Program-made: the position numbers and the translations under genes
Part shown: one piece after another, positions 9,401 through 18,280 of the stretch
How the letters are laid out: each line of letters begins with the position of its first letter
How positions within the stretch are numbered: the first letter of the stretch is position 1
Assembly (NCBI RefSeq): GCF_900128905.1
Contig: NZ_FQTV01000018.1
Span: 1-64,000 of the forward strand
Source of the DNA: Bacteroides luti
GTDB taxonomy: Bacteria; Bacteroidota; Bacteroidia; Bacteroidales; Bacteroidaceae
DNA: 64,000 nt
Reading direction: 5' to 3'
The notes under the pieces: model-generated
Seen by the model: only the letters and a program-made list of their open reading frames with translations
Told to the model about the DNA's origin: nothing
Databases searched by the model: none

Positions 9401-12400
9401 CTCCAATCATAATCGTTTTCACTTCAGCCAGACTTGGGTTTCCCATAATACTAATCTTATTGGATGGTTTATCGGCATCATAAGTATAATATAACTTCGT
9501 ATAGCTGACGTTTGAACCGGAAGCATTCTTTGCTGTATTGCGTTCTTTCTTTAAATTGGTAAGCAGGCTGAAAGGTATGTTCAGCATATTGGCTTCCGGC
9601 CATACAGCTTCGCAACCACTTAACGTACTTCCATTATACTGTCCGTGAGGAGTCAGTTTCAACGGAATTTCATATTCGTAGTAGTTGTTCTTGTAATCGG
9701 AACCAAGTCTGATGAATACAGATATCTCATTGTCTTCCAAAGATGTTACATCATCCAATAGTTTTTCACCGTGTATAAACATCTGTAAGCGTTTGTACTG
9801 GCGCAAATCCAATGCCGGACTTTTATAGACAGCTCTTGAATCACCGGGAGCCAGATTCTTAACTTTTAAACTCAGTGACTGTTCGTTTTCTTGTGTTAGC
9901 TGAGGCTGTGAAGGATCTACAACACGTGTTATTCCCGGAGGAAGAACATAATTAACCGGAGTTTTATCATTGTTTTCCTCAATATTAACCGAAGAAACAT
10001 CAAGGCTTCCACTTACTGTTGAGTTGGTTAAAGACTGATCGTATCTTCTCCAATCTCCACGAACAAGATCGAAAGTCGCAAATCTAAGTACTACCGGATC
10101 AACAAAGTTGGTAAGAAACATACGCATAAAGCGGATAGACTTAAAATCGGAAATAGAGCCTACTGCTTTCTGATAATCCTTTACCGGAATCTTGAACTGA
10201 TACCAGTTAACTTCTTCAGTCTTTCCGTTTCTAAGCTTAACGCTTGCTGTTCGTTTGTCGGCAATGTAGTTACTCCCAACTTTCAAATCTTCAGGAGAAA
10301 GACTGATTTTGTACTGGAAATATTTTTCATACTCATTGAGCGTGTAATCCTGATTGATATCTTCTACATCAGGAACTGTTTTTGCAGAAACATCGTATTT
10401 TTCGGGAGAATCTTCCGAAGCTGTAGAGTTGCCTTCCGGATTATTGTAGTATTTGTAACGTTCCAGGATACTCTTTTCTGCCTGATCGTAATCTGTGCCA
10501 CGATAATAGTGATAAAGATCTCCGGATGGGCTCTTTTCAAATTGTGCATATACAGCCGGTTCAAGAATAGACTTTAATTTATCCAGGTAGGTGCTGTATG
10601 TGCTGAACGTTTTCTCTTCCTCAGCCGATAATCCGTTCAATCCTACATCTTGTTTTTTTCTTGCTCCGGCAGCATTATCAAAGGCATAAACAATGCTTTG
10701 TTCTGTAGGTACTTTTCCCCACACTGTTTCTTTTACCTTTGTAGGGTCACCATCAACAGGCATTCCGTTTTCGAAGTATTTCTTTCCATCCTTTAGAATA
10801 TCTTCGGAAGCCTCTCCCAGATTTATATAAAGATCACCGCCACGGCGATTACCGGTTGTGCTTTCATAGATAAACGGATCGAGAAGCCAGAACTCTATAT
10901 ATTCAATATTGGCGGTTTCAAAATCACTGGTATCCAGTTTTCTCATAATTCCTCCCCAACGTTTTTCAGGATTGTTAAGGTAACCTTTTGGCGTGAGATT
11001 TGTATCAAGGTTATATGGACCGCGTTCTTTAGGGTAATAAGCAAGGTTGAGTATTGAAAGGGTAGAGGTTTCCAGATATGAAGTCTCTTTGTTAGGGAAA
11101 ATCTCTTGTTCGTATACTTCCCTTACATAGTGATTAGACAGCTGATCCAGATCACTTTTTATGTGAGAGGGTGTTAAAGACGAACTTCTGCGGGTAAATA
11201 GCCCATCAATATAATACCAGGACAAGAGTGCCCTGTTTTTTCCATAAGTTATATCATTTGATTTTGAGGCCTCAGGAAAAAGAGCATTCGCACCGCTTTC
11301 GTAAGGAGTACTGGCCAGCATCCAATAAGAAGGCTGACGTAAATCAATGTTAGTGCTTGTTGATTCGAAGTCGTCTATATAAGATGCATTGCCTTGAGTT
11401 CCCGATGCATGTCCCGGAACCAGTTGGGCAAATTCCGCTGTTAAGTTTATGTGCGAAGGTTGCGTTGCTTTGACAAAAGGTAACTTGTCTACCATGTTTG
11501 TAAGCCATTGGCTCTCCTTTTTCCATGAAGTGTTGAGTCCCCAGATGGTATTACTTATCGGTTCTTCGTTCATGGCTACTTTTGTTGTCATGGGCTTTTC
11601 CGACAAGTGCATTATTGTACCGCCTATCTGGAAATCTTTCGAGAAATCGTATGTGAAATTCATCCCCAGCATTGTTTTGCGCTGCAGATTATAACTACTG
11701 TTACTTTCCAGATTTACGCTGACAGATGTACCTGCATCGATAATGCTTTGGTTGATAATGGTAACAATACCCATTGAATAGTCTACCGTATAATCTGAGT
11801 TTTCAACAAGAGTAACACCACCGGCTGTGACTTTAACCGAACCAACTGGAATATTTGTAGAACCCAGTCTGATTTCCGATCCTGATGAGGCTTTGTATTC
11901 ACCGGTGAATTTGAATTTATCTTTCTCGGCTATTTGCTTTGCTACCGTTTTAGTAGAATCGTAAAGTTCCTGAAATACGTACTTCTTGGCAATTACATCA
12001 TTGCCAATAGCTTTCCGTAAATGACTTCCAAAAGGTTCTACTACAGGAAAAAATATTCGTCCATTCTGAGCTGTTACTGTATATCCTTCAACAAAATCGA
12101 AGAATCCGTTTGGATTATTTTGATTATTGGCATCCAGTCGGTCGAGGTTCATTACTCTAAGCAGAGGAACCTTATTTATTGAACCTTCGGGAATATAATT
12201 TAGGTAAACACCGGTTGTATCACTCTGATATTTAATGTCTAACCGGAAGCTTTTACTTTGCAAGTCATAAGCGTTCAGTGAATAAACGTTCTTCATCATC
12301 AAGTCCCAGCAACCAGACGCCGGAGAGTTTGATGTGCTTTTTAATAATTTCAGATAGAGAGCCGAATTTGTATCTTTTACATCGGCAGCAAATTCACCCA

Positions 12401-13847
12401 CTTGATATCCTTTTCCTTTGTATGTATATTCAAAGGCTACAGCCAGAACTTCATCGGGTTGAAGAGTCGATTTTAAGGAAATATATCCTAAAGAACTGTT
12501 GATGGTATATTCTGAACTGCTCAGTAGTCGGGCACTTTCAATCTTTTCATAATCCATGCCACCTTCTAACTGAGTGATAGCACCCAGAGTAGTTCCAACC
12601 ATATCAATATTCCGAGCATTGGAATAATCGTTGACCATTTTTGTGTAAACATCGTTGGCACTATTGGCCGGAACTCTGTTTACCCCCGATTTAGACCAGA
12701 ATGAATTACTGATGTGTTCATTCTCTCCTAAGTCTGTCATTGCCACCACATTTCTGGGATTTTCATAATTCCCTCTTTTATTGGTAATCCAGACTTCAAT
12801 TCTGTTTATCGTTATTCCGGAAGTAATGGTGGGTAACTGACTCATGTTCTTGTCATAAGTATCCCGAAAATATTGAGCCAGAAAGAAATGGCGATTCTCA
12901 TCGTAACTGTCGGCCGAAATTTCAAAAGATGTGGTTTGTGCCCCGCCTTTACTATTTACTGTTTTAGATTCTGATTCCTGTTGAGAGATAACAGTCTGCA
13001 ACTTTAGCTTTCCAAATTGCAAATCTGTGCGGATACCAAATAAAGATGTTGCGCCGTGAATAAGCGAAGAATTAGTAGGCATGGATACATTACCGGCTTC
13101 CATCAATTTAACTATTTCATCTTCCTTTCCTTCGTATTTTAGTTTTATCTTTTTTGTATCAAAATCAAAAGTCGCATCGGTGTTGTAGTTCATGTTCATA
13201 TTAACCTTGTCACCGACTTTACCATTGATATTGACATTTATCTTTTCGTCGAAGTCAAATCCCAGTGTTTTTCTGGAACGTGCGGGTAGAGTAGGATTTT
13301 CTACATTTTTGCTCTTAAATCCAAAACTAAGTTCTGCATTTCCCTGCGTTTTAATCTGTACGCCGCCCGGACCGAAAATCTTTTCAGCCGGACCAAGATC
13401 AAACTTCATGTTCATGAAGTTGAATTCATCTTTCCCTTTTGCGAAAGTCTCTTTATTTTTTTCTCTGTAAAAATCCTGGATAGATTTTTTCAGACTCCAG
13501 TCTGCATATTCTTCCGGGGTAAGGAAAAGGGGAACATCTACCTGTGTGCTTCCAGCTTTTGTGCGGATTAAATATAGATTAGTCTTTTCATTGTATTCAA
13601 CTTCTGTTTTAAGATTATCCGGATTGCGAAGATCAACAGGAGATTTATCCATGTCCTTCAGATTTTCCGGAGCTGTTTTCTTAACAGAATATCGGGGCTT
13701 AACGGAATCTGCAGGCACGGGTTGCTGTGGAGTAGGAGCGGAATAGTAGTTGCTCACCTCAAAAAGTGAGCTGTTGTTAAGAACTGCCCAGGCGTGAATA
13801 CTAAGAACAGTCAGCAACAAGCAGATAAACCACTTTCCGCTTCTCAT
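6468..13847 (-). CDS. sprA: SprA/Sov family outer-membrane protein (type IX secretion translocon)
   Basis: This 2459-residue protein has an N-terminal signal peptide (about 1-21, ending in HAWA). In gliding and secreting Bacteroidetes SprA/Sov forms the very large 36-strand outer-membrane pore of the type IX secretion system. The length fits the family (about 2300-2500). The sequence shows its usual pattern: repeated aromatic beta-strand stretches, LNLTAEFAQLVPGHA about one third in, EVWVNELRLTDYNESGGWA near the middle, and a C-terminal barrel ending in a strand (FGFTLKFSLTR). The identification rests on recalled family sequence and on ruvA directly upstream (3-base gap), a conserved neighbour pair in the phylum. 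No other type IX secretion gene is visible in this window, so its role here, in a Bacteroides-like cell, is uncertain. Confidence 0.92.
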   Translation of the reverse strand: MRSGKWFICLLLTVLSIHAWAVLNNSSLFEVSNYYSAPTPQQPVPADSVKPRYSVKKTAPENLKDMDKSPVDLRNPDNLKTEVEYNEKTNLYLIRTKAGSTQVDVPLFLTPEEYADWSLKKSIQDFYREKNKETFAKGKDEFNFMNMKFDLGPAEKIFGPGGVQIKTQGNAELSFGFKSKNVENPTLPARSRKTLGFDFDEKINVNINGKVGDKVNMNMNYNTDATFDFDTKKIKLKYEGKEDEIVKLMEAGNVSMPTNSSLIHGATSLFGIRTDLQFGKLKLQTVISQQESESKTVNSKGGAQTTSFEISADSYDENRHFFLAQYFRDTYDKNMSQLPTITSGITINRIEVWITNKRGNYENPRNVVAMTDLGENEHISNSFWSKSGVNRVPANSANDVYTKMVNDYSNARNIDMVGTTLGAITQLEGGMDYEKIESARLLSSSEYTINSSLGYISLKSTLQPDEVLAVAFEYTYKGKGYQVGEFAADVKDTNSALYLKLLKSTSNSPASGCWDLMMKNVYSLNAYDLQSKSFRLDIKYQSDTTGVYLNYIPEGSINKVPLLRVMNLDRLDANNQNNPNGFFDFVEGYTVTAQNGRIFFPVVEPFGSHLRKAIGNDVIAKKYVFQELYDSTKTVAKQIAEKDKFKFTGEYKASSGSEIRLGSTNIPVGSVKVTAGGVTLVENSDYTVDYSMGIVTIINQSIIDAGTSVSVNLESNSSYNLQRKTMLGMNFTYDFSKDFQIGGTIMHLSEKPMTTKVAMNEEPISNTIWGLNTSWKKESQWLTNMVDKLPFVKATQPSHINLTAEFAQLVPGHASGTQGNASYIDDFESTSTNIDLRQPSYWMLASTPYESGANALFPEASKSNDITYGKNRALLSWYYIDGLFTRRSSSLTPSHIKSDLDQLSNHYVREVYEQEIFPNKETSYLETSTLSILNLAYYPKERGPYNLDTNLTPKGYLNNPEKRWGGIMRKLDTSDFETANIEYIEFWLLDPFIYESTTGNRRGGDLYINLGEASEDILKDGKKYFENGMPVDGDPTKVKETVWGKVPTEQSIVYAFDNAAGARKKQDVGLNGLSAEEEKTFSTYSTYLDKLKSILEPAVYAQFEKSPSGDLYHYYRGTDYDQAEKSILERYKYYNNPEGNSTASEDSPEKYDVSAKTVPDVEDINQDYTLNEYEKYFQYKISLSPEDLKVGSNYIADKRTASVKLRNGKTEEVNWYQFKIPVKDYQKAVGSISDFKSIRFMRMFLTNFVDPVVLRFATFDLVRGDWRRYDQSLTNSTVSGSLDVSSVNIEENNDKTPVNYVLPPGITRVVDPSQPQLTQENEQSLSLKVKNLAPGDSRAVYKSPALDLRQYKRLQMFIHGEKLLDDVTSLEDNEISVFIRLGSDYKNNYYEYEIPLKLTPHGQYNGSTLSGCEAVWPEANMLNIPFSLLTNLKKERNTAKNASGSNVSYTKLYYTYDADKPSNKISIMGNPSLAEVKTIMIGVRNNSRNLKSAEVWVNELRLTDYNESGGWAAQGNMNVQLSDIGNVNLAGHMETAGFGGLEQSVSERRMDDYYQYNFTTSFELGRFLPSKAKISAPLYFSYSKELTSPLYDPTNKDLLLDDVLDTYSLRSQRDSILNIARELVTYRNFSLSNAKINIVSKRPLPFDPGNFTFGYSYTKKYNQGNTTAWEVEKDWRSTLGYNYSPVTKAWEPFKNLKSKSPWMKFVKAFNLNWLPQNIAFNSDISRHYYELQLRDLDNPYGDSDIPLSVAKEFLWNRDFSLRWDLTRNLKLSFTSATRAEIEEPVGQVNKNLYPDEYTAWKDSIKTSLLNLGRPLDFQQSFNSSYKLPFDMIPILDWVSSDVKFASSYTWDRGADLTDGTSVGNTIANQRSIDVNSRFNFEKLYNKIPFLRETNRLFSSMSISAPGRKEDLMKKPNKFEREIQLKKDTTVTVSHGLKTKIVKVRAITQDGKRYFIKYKVLDSNKILVSNRDSIKIKLSIVPGPKPEEQGWYKIAQHAARFAMMARNISITYRNTYAMTLPGYLPEVGDVLGQKRAGGMFAPGLDFAFGVTGDSYIQKAAKNNWLLMNDSVADPATTNAMEDLQIRLTLEPIRDFKIDLTANRTINKSQSIQFMFDGMPTTQNGSFNMSIISIGSAFEKCKAEELYQSKTFNKFLKNLDIIQKRVEAQYLGAIYPEGTTLAGKTFNPENGTIDKNSPDVMIPAFLSAYTGKDVNKISLDFFPNLLSLMPNWRITYGGLSKLEWFKKHFKSFNLNHAYRSTYSVGSYNTYQSFSRFMGNLGFVEDTQTGDPVPSAAFDIGTVAINEQFAPLFGVDMTFKNGITTKVEYKKTRILTLSMTANQIVETSSKDFVVGMGYKIVDLKLFGAGKSKNKVSNDLNIQADISIRNQSALSRDIQEALAQPTSGNKATKFSLSADYTFSKLLTIRMYYDRQKNTPLVSSASYPVTNSDFGFTLKFSLTR

Positions 13848-13850
13848 TTT

Positions 13851-14441
13851 TTATAATCTCTTTAGAGCTAATTTTATAACCTCTTCAACTTTAGATAAAG
13901 GCTCCTCTTTTAAAATTGCAAAAACCACTTTTTGTGATGCAGCTGTATTGAATCCAAGCATAGTCAATGCTGCAACAGCTTCATCGTGCACTTCTGTATT
14001 TTGTAACATAGTGCCACTAGCTTTGCCACTATCGCTACCGGTGATTTTAATTTTGTCTTTTAAATCTACAATTACTCTCTGAGCAGTTTTCAAACCAATA
14101 CCTTTTACGGTCTTTAGCATATTTGCATTCTCGGAGCTTATAACATTAGCCAGTTCGCTGGGAGATAGGGCTGAAAGAATCATGCGGGCAGTGTTTCCAC
14201 CAATTCCGGAAACAGAAATAAGCAATAGAAATAGCTCTCGTTCCTGCTTGTCGGCAAACCCATAAAGTACATAAGCATCTTCTCTGATGGCTTCGTAAAT
14301 ATAGAGTTTTGCACTATTTAATTTCTGAATGGCCGAATAGGTATTTAGTGATATGTTAATGAAATACCCCATGCCGTTACAATCAATTACTGCCGATGCC
14401 GGATTTAGTTCTGCAACGTTTCCTTTTATATACTCAATCAT
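13851..14441 (-). CDS. ruvA: Holliday junction branch migration protein RuvA
   Basis: RuvA binds four-way junctions and loads the RuvB motor during recombinational repair. The start chosen at 14441 gives MIEYIKGNVAEL, the standard family opening, and a normal length of 196 residues. A longer frame to 14483 adds 14 unusual residues and runs into likely promoter DNA: -7-like boxes for the - strand lie at 14473-14480 (TACTTTTG) and 14481-14488 (TAAATTTG). An OB-fold occupies about residues 1-62. Two helix-hairpin-helix motifs follow, VSGIGGNTA at about 77-86 and VKGIGLKTAQRV at about 112-123. A C-terminal domain III (about 147-196) is present for RuvB contact. It is followed after 3 bases by sprA, so the two are co-transcribed. 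Confidence 0.96.
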   Translation of the reverse strand: MIEYIKGNVAELNPASAVIDCNGMGYFINISLNTYSAIQKLNSAKLYIYEAIREDAYVLYGFADKQERELFLLLISVSGIGGNTARMILSALSPSELANVISSENANMLKTVKGIGLKTAQRVIVDLKDKIKITGSDSGKASGTMLQNTEVHDEAVAALTMLGFNTAASQKVVFAILKEEPLSKVEEVIKLALKRL

Positions 14442-14597
14442 TTCATTTATTTTATATATTTGTAATGGGAGGCAAAAGTACAAATTTATTGCGTTAAAGC
14501 ATATTTGTCTCCTTAGAAAGAAACGTCAAACCATGCTTGTTTATTGTCTGTAACCTCCATTGTATGCATATTTTTTAATATATTAAGTTGTGAATTC

Positions 14598-14627
14598 TTT
14601 GATTGTGACACAATTTGATTATTTTTG
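14598..14627 (+). promoter_or_regulatory. Bacteroides-type promoter for ddh-lgt
   Basis: A -33-like TTTG at 14598-14601 is followed after 18 bases by a -7-like TATTTTTG at 14620-14627 (consensus TAnnTTTG). Transcription would start about 35 bases before the ddh start codon. Confidence 0.5.
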
Positions 14628-14670
14628 TCGACTGAATATAGAAATATGTCAAACTTAAGACCACAACAGA

Positions 14671-15570
14671 ATGAAAAAAGTTAGAGCAGCCATTGTTGGA
14701 TATGGCAATATTGGAAAGTATGTATTAGAAGCACTTCTTGCTGCACCCGATTTCGAGGTAGCAGGTGTTGTACGCCGTAATGGGGCTGCAGATAAACCGG
14801 CAGAATTAGCGGAATATGATGTAGTGAAAGACATCAAGGAATTGAAAGATGTAGATGTAGCTATTCTTTGTACTCCAACAAGAAGCGTTGAAAAATATGC
14901 AAAAGAGATATTAGCTCTTGGTATCAATACTGTAGATAGCTTTGATATCCATACCGGAATTGTAGATCTTCGTCGTGAACTTATGGCTTCTGCAAAAGAA
15001 CACAATGCAGTATCTATTATTTCTGCAGGATGGGATCCGGGAAGTGATTCTGTAGTTCGCGCACTTCTTCAGGCAATTGCTCCAAAGGGCGTTTCTTACA
15101 CAAACTTTGGTCCTGGTATGAGTATGGGACATACAGTTGCAGTAAAAGCAATCGATGGAGTTAAAGCTGCTTTATCAATGACAATACCTACAGGTACAGG
15201 TATTCACCGCCGTATGGTTTACATTGAAGTAAAAGACGGATATAAATTCGAAGAAGTAGCAAAAGCAATCAAGGCCGATGCATACTTTGTAAATGATGAA
15301 ACTCACGTAACACAGGTTCCTTGTGTTGACGATTTATTAGATATGGGACACGGAGTTAACCTTACACGTAAAGGTGTTTCAGGAAAAACTCAGAACCAGC
15401 TGTTCGAATTCAATATGAAGATAAACAACCCTGCATTAACAGGTCAGGTTCTTGTTTGTGTTGCCCGTGCTTCAATGAAACAACAACCAGGATGTTACAC
15501 AATGATTGAACTTCCTGTAATTGATTTGATTTACGGAGATCGCGAAGACTTAATAGCACACTTAGTATAA
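14671..15570 (+). CDS. ddh: meso-Diaminopimelate D-dehydrogenase
   Basis: This enzyme makes meso-2,6-diaminopimelate from tetrahydrodipicolinate, ammonia and NADPH in one step, feeding lysine and peptidoglycan synthesis. The 299-residue product has an N-terminal Rossmann fold with GYGNIG at about 10-15 and VVRRN at about 38-42, where the NADP phosphate is usually bound. The SAGWDPGSDS segment (about 117-126) and GPGMSMGHT segment (about 147-155) are typical of the dehydrogenase substrate domain. Length fits the family (about 300). The lgt gene begins 11 bases downstream, so both likely share a promoter, and both serve the envelope. The start is supported by an ATG giving MKKVRAAIVGYG. Confidence 0.93.
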   Translation: MKKVRAAIVGYGNIGKYVLEALLAAPDFEVAGVVRRNGAADKPAELAEYDVVKDIKELKDVDVAILCTPTRSVEKYAKEILALGINTVDSFDIHTGIVDLRRELMASAKEHNAVSIISAGWDPGSDSVVRALLQAIAPKGVSYTNFGPGMSMGHTVAVKAIDGVKAALSMTIPTGTGIHRRMVYIEVKDGYKFEEVAKAIKADAYFVNDETHVTQVPCVDDLLDMGHGVNLTRKGVSGKTQNQLFEFNMKINNPALTGQVLVCVARASMKQQPGCYTMIELPVIDLIYGDREDLIAHLV

Positions 15571-15581
15571 TTTATAATAAT

Positions 15582-16403
15582 ATGTTGGCATATATAACAT
15601 GGGATGTAAGTCCTACTATCTTTTCGATTTTTGGTCGTGAAGTAAGATGGTACGGATTGTTATGGGGAATTGGATTCCTTATTGGTTATGAGATGATGAG
15701 TCGTTTGTTTAAACACGAAAAACACCCGGACGCCTGGGTAGATAAACTCTTCTTCTATACCATAATAAGTTCTGTAGTTGGAGCACGTTTGGGACATTGT
15801 CTTTTTTATGAGTGGGACTACTATAGTGCAAATCCCATGCAGATATTTGCTATATGGAATGGCGGACTAGCCAGCCACGGTGGAGTATTTGCATTGATTG
15901 TTACATTAATGTATTACTCAAAGAAAGTCACTCATCAGAGTGTGTGGTGGTTATTCGACCGCATGATTCCTGCTATTGCAGTAGCATGTGCCTGTATTCG
16001 TTTGGGTAATCTGATGAATTCAGAAATATTTGGTTACCCTACTACAATGCCATGGGGCTTTAAATTTGTACGCTCGGCAGAGTGGGTGAAAGAGTTCAAC
16101 GGACTTCCTTGTCATCCAACACAAATCTATGAAATGCTTTATTGCATTGCAGCATTGATTGTGTCATTGGTTATGTACTGGAAGTTTAAACTTCAATACA
16201 GAGTAGGATTGATTACCGGGGTTTGCTTGATAATCTTCTTCGGTTCTCGTTTTGCCTTGGAATTTATGAAGAATCCTCAGGTTGCAGCCGAAGTAAATAT
16301 GCAATTAAACATTGGTCAGCAACTTAGTATACCATTAATACTTCTAGGTGTTTATTTAGCTGTTACAGCTTTGATAAAACCAGATTTCAAGCGATTATTT
16401 TAG
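15582..16403 (+). CDS. lgt: Prolipoprotein diacylglyceryl transferase
   Basis: Lgt transfers diacylglycerol from phosphatidylglycerol to the lipobox cysteine of prelipoproteins in the inner membrane. The 273-residue product has about seven hydrophobic helices. The signature GGLASHGG lies at about residues 94-101. Other family motifs are VGARLGHCLFYEW near 66-78, RLGNLMNSEIFG near 142-153 (arginine and asparagine of the active cleft) and HPTQIYE near 178. Length is normal. It follows ddh by 11 bases and is closed by the hairpin at 16430-16470. The window encodes many lipoproteins that need this enzyme. Confidence 0.96.
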   Translation: MLAYITWDVSPTIFSIFGREVRWYGLLWGIGFLIGYEMMSRLFKHEKHPDAWVDKLFFYTIISSVVGARLGHCLFYEWDYYSANPMQIFAIWNGGLASHGGVFALIVTLMYYSKKVTHQSVWWLFDRMIPAIAVACACIRLGNLMNSEIFGYPTTMPWGFKFVRSAEWVKEFNGLPCHPTQIYEMLYCIAALIVSLVMYWKFKLQYRVGLITGVCLIIFFGSRFALEFMKNPQVAAEVNMQLNIGQQLSIPLILLGVYLAVTALIKPDFKRLF

Positions 16404-16429
16404 CGGAATACTGAGATAAAATATAAAAG

Positions 16430-16470
16430 ACAGCTTACTGATTCGAAAGAATTGGTAAGCTGTTTTTTTA
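16430..16470 (+). terminator. Rho-independent terminator of ddh-lgt
   Basis: ACAGCTTAC and GTAAGCTGT pair around a loop of about 16 bases and are followed by a run of seven T. It lies 27 bases after the lgt stop. Confidence 0.85.
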
Positions 16471-16878
16471 TCATAGATTGGTAAATGCGTTTGCATCCCT
16501 CACTCCCTCACCATTCTTTATCAAATTATTGATTTTGAGAGTTCTATGTGGTGATGGTAGCATTCTGAACCCTCACTTTTACCATCACAATATGCTTCAT
16601 CCCTCACCTTTTCAGCCTAAAAATAAAAATGAAGCACATATCATTCACAAAATCGTTGAGGCTATTTGGGGGCAAGGCATTTTGAATGTACAAAAATGCA
16701 AGAATTGTGTCTGAATTTTGGTGAGGGTAGACCCGAAAAGTGAGAGCTTGGTGGTGGATGAAAATTCTACCATCACCAATTAATTTTTTGTAATGTAATG
16801 TGTTACGAGAATTGGTGAGGGAATGATGGTAGCTTTTTGTTTTACTGTAAGAATGGGTAATATTGGTAGATGAAAAAA

Positions 16879-16954
16879 CTCCCGCCAGCTTTTTTAAAAA
16901 CCCAACCGGATGTTGAGTAAAGTCCGGTTATCTTTTTTAAAAAGCTGGCGGGAG
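16879..16954. repeat. Long two-stem inverted repeat
   Basis: Outer arms of about 22 bases (16879-16900 and 16933-16954) are nearly perfect complements. An inner stem, AACCGGA (16904-16910) with TCCGGTT (16923-16929), encloses a loop containing TTGAGTAAA. The same loop type occurs in hairpins at 54713-54734 and 54887-54908. It could end transcription of both flanking genes or be a small dispersed element. Confidence 0.65.
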
Positions 16955-17082
16955 ATTTTCTATTATTCACCAATGATTTTTATTTATTGGAGTTTGGATT
17001 GGCCTTTTCTGGAATAGGTTTGCAGTTTTTGCTGTTATTACAAAGATTGCTTTACACTGTTTTTCTTACTCCTAAATACAGT

Positions 17083-18264
17083 TTACGCTATAATTGAATT
17101 TTCCAGGTCAATAATCTCTTCCGGACAAAGTGTAAGTTTCTCAACACCATGTTCATTTACAACCCATGAATTTTCAATTCCTACAGGACCAACACCGGGA
17201 AGAACAATTTTAGGCTCAAGAGCAAAAACCATTCCTGGTTGCAGTTCTTGTTTTACTCTTGGAGCAAATACAGGGGCTTCATTAATTTCCAGTCCGATGC
17301 CATGGCCTACAAACTTGGCTTGCTGTTTGGTTCCCATAAAATGATCTTTGAAACCAGCTTTGGTTACTATATCGATTGCTTTATTGTACAGCGTCTCACA
17401 AACAGCTCCCGGTTTTGCCATAGCAACTACTTCCGACTGGATATCCAGACATACCTGATGTGCTTTATAAGCTTCTTCGCTGATTTTACCGATAGAGAAA
17501 ACACGTGACATATCACACATATAGCCGTTGAAGTTTCCTCCTAAATCTACCATTACAGTATTTCCTTTTTCGAGCTTTGTGCCATTAAGCCCCCCTGGCA
17601 GAGCAGGGCTTAATCCTTTTCCTCCTAATGCAAAATCATAGGGAGAAGGTGCTTCTGCATTGTTTCCGGCAAGTACACTTCCAAAGAATATCTCCATGCT
17701 TTGACCGAAAACACGGAAAATACCAAGGCATCCTTCCAGACGCATTATTCTTTCTATTTCGAATGAGAAATGGCGATCGTCCATTCCTTCACGATAAACG
17801 GATGGTATTTGCATATATGCACGGGTGTGTGCAGCCCCGGCCTGGCGGAAAAGCTCAATCTCTACATCTGTTTTTATGCTTCGGGCAGCGCGAATTACCG
17901 GTGTTCCGTTCACACATTTAGATGAAGGGAATATATTTGCCAGTCGGGTATATTCTGTAAATGGCAATTCATCACCTTCCAACATGAGTGTCTCAGGAAA
18001 AGAAATCCCTTTTTCGTTCAGAATTTCGGCAACCTGTTCAGGTTTTCGGATATAATGAATATTCTTGCCTTTCAATCCACTTGGGCGTTTGATAAAGTAC
18101 CAGGGTTCTCCTACAGCAGGCAGATAGCAATAACCACTAAGAACTTGTCCACAAGTATAGAGTATGTTTACGTTGCAAGTAATAAGTGCAGCGTCAATGT
18201 TTGATTGAAGCATAAGCGCCCGGATCTTCTCCTGGCGCAGAGCTAATTCATTTGATAATTTCAT
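17083..18264 (-). CDS. M24 family aminopeptidase (Xaa-Pro peptidase-like)
   Basis: This 393-residue cytoplasmic metallopeptidase has the pita-bread fold and probably cleaves Xaa-Pro or related dipeptides. The five expected metal ligands are visible: D240 in VMVDLGGNF, D251 in MCDMSRVF, H321 in VGHGIGLE, E350 in ALEPK and E364 in GIENSW. The N-terminal creatinase-type domain occupies about 1-130. I place the start at 18264 (MKLSNELALRQEKIRAL). The frame extends to 18345, but those extra 27 residues overlap the end of the upstream gene and look unlike the family. It lies 16 bases after the RlpA-like gene. Exact specificity (prolidase or aminopeptidase P) is not settled by sequence. Confidence 0.88.
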   Translation of the reverse strand: MKLSNELALRQEKIRALMLQSNIDAALITCNVNILYTCGQVLSGYCYLPAVGEPWYFIKRPSGLKGKNIHYIRKPEQVAEILNEKGISFPETLMLEGDELPFTEYTRLANIFPSSKCVNGTPVIRAARSIKTDVEIELFRQAGAAHTRAYMQIPSVYREGMDDRHFSFEIERIMRLEGCLGIFRVFGQSMEIFFGSVLAGNNAEAPSPYDFALGGKGLSPALPGGLNGTKLEKGNTVMVDLGGNFNGYMCDMSRVFSIGKISEEAYKAHQVCLDIQSEVVAMAKPGAVCETLYNKAIDIVTKAGFKDHFMGTKQQAKFVGHGIGLEINEAPVFAPRVKQELQPGMVFALEPKIVLPGVGPVGIENSWVVNEHGVEKLTLCPEEIIDLENSIIA

Positions 18265-18280
18265 TGTTTGAGTATAAATA

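Larger units (their letters stand above)
16404..17082. repeat. Convergent intergenic region with CCCTCACC repeats and a long hairpin
   Basis: No gene is supported; an open frame at 16478-16714 is repeat sequence. Copies of CCCTCAC or its complement GTGAGGG occur at about 16497, 16504, 16569, 16594, 16720 and 16814. Several are joined to CATC or ACCATC words. The 20-base block starting at 16497 (CCCTCACTCCCTCACCATTC) recurs exactly at 46308-46327. Further on, 16879-16954 forms a long stem (CTCCCGCCAGC with GCTGGCGGGAG, plus TTTTTTAAAAA), with an inner stem AACCGGA/TCCGGTT around GTTGAGTAAAG. From 16960 to 17082 I see nothing notable. Confidence 0.6.

Noticed and set aside
16478..16714. 78-codon open frame on the + strand
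   Set aside because: It is made of the CCCTCACC repeats between convergent genes.
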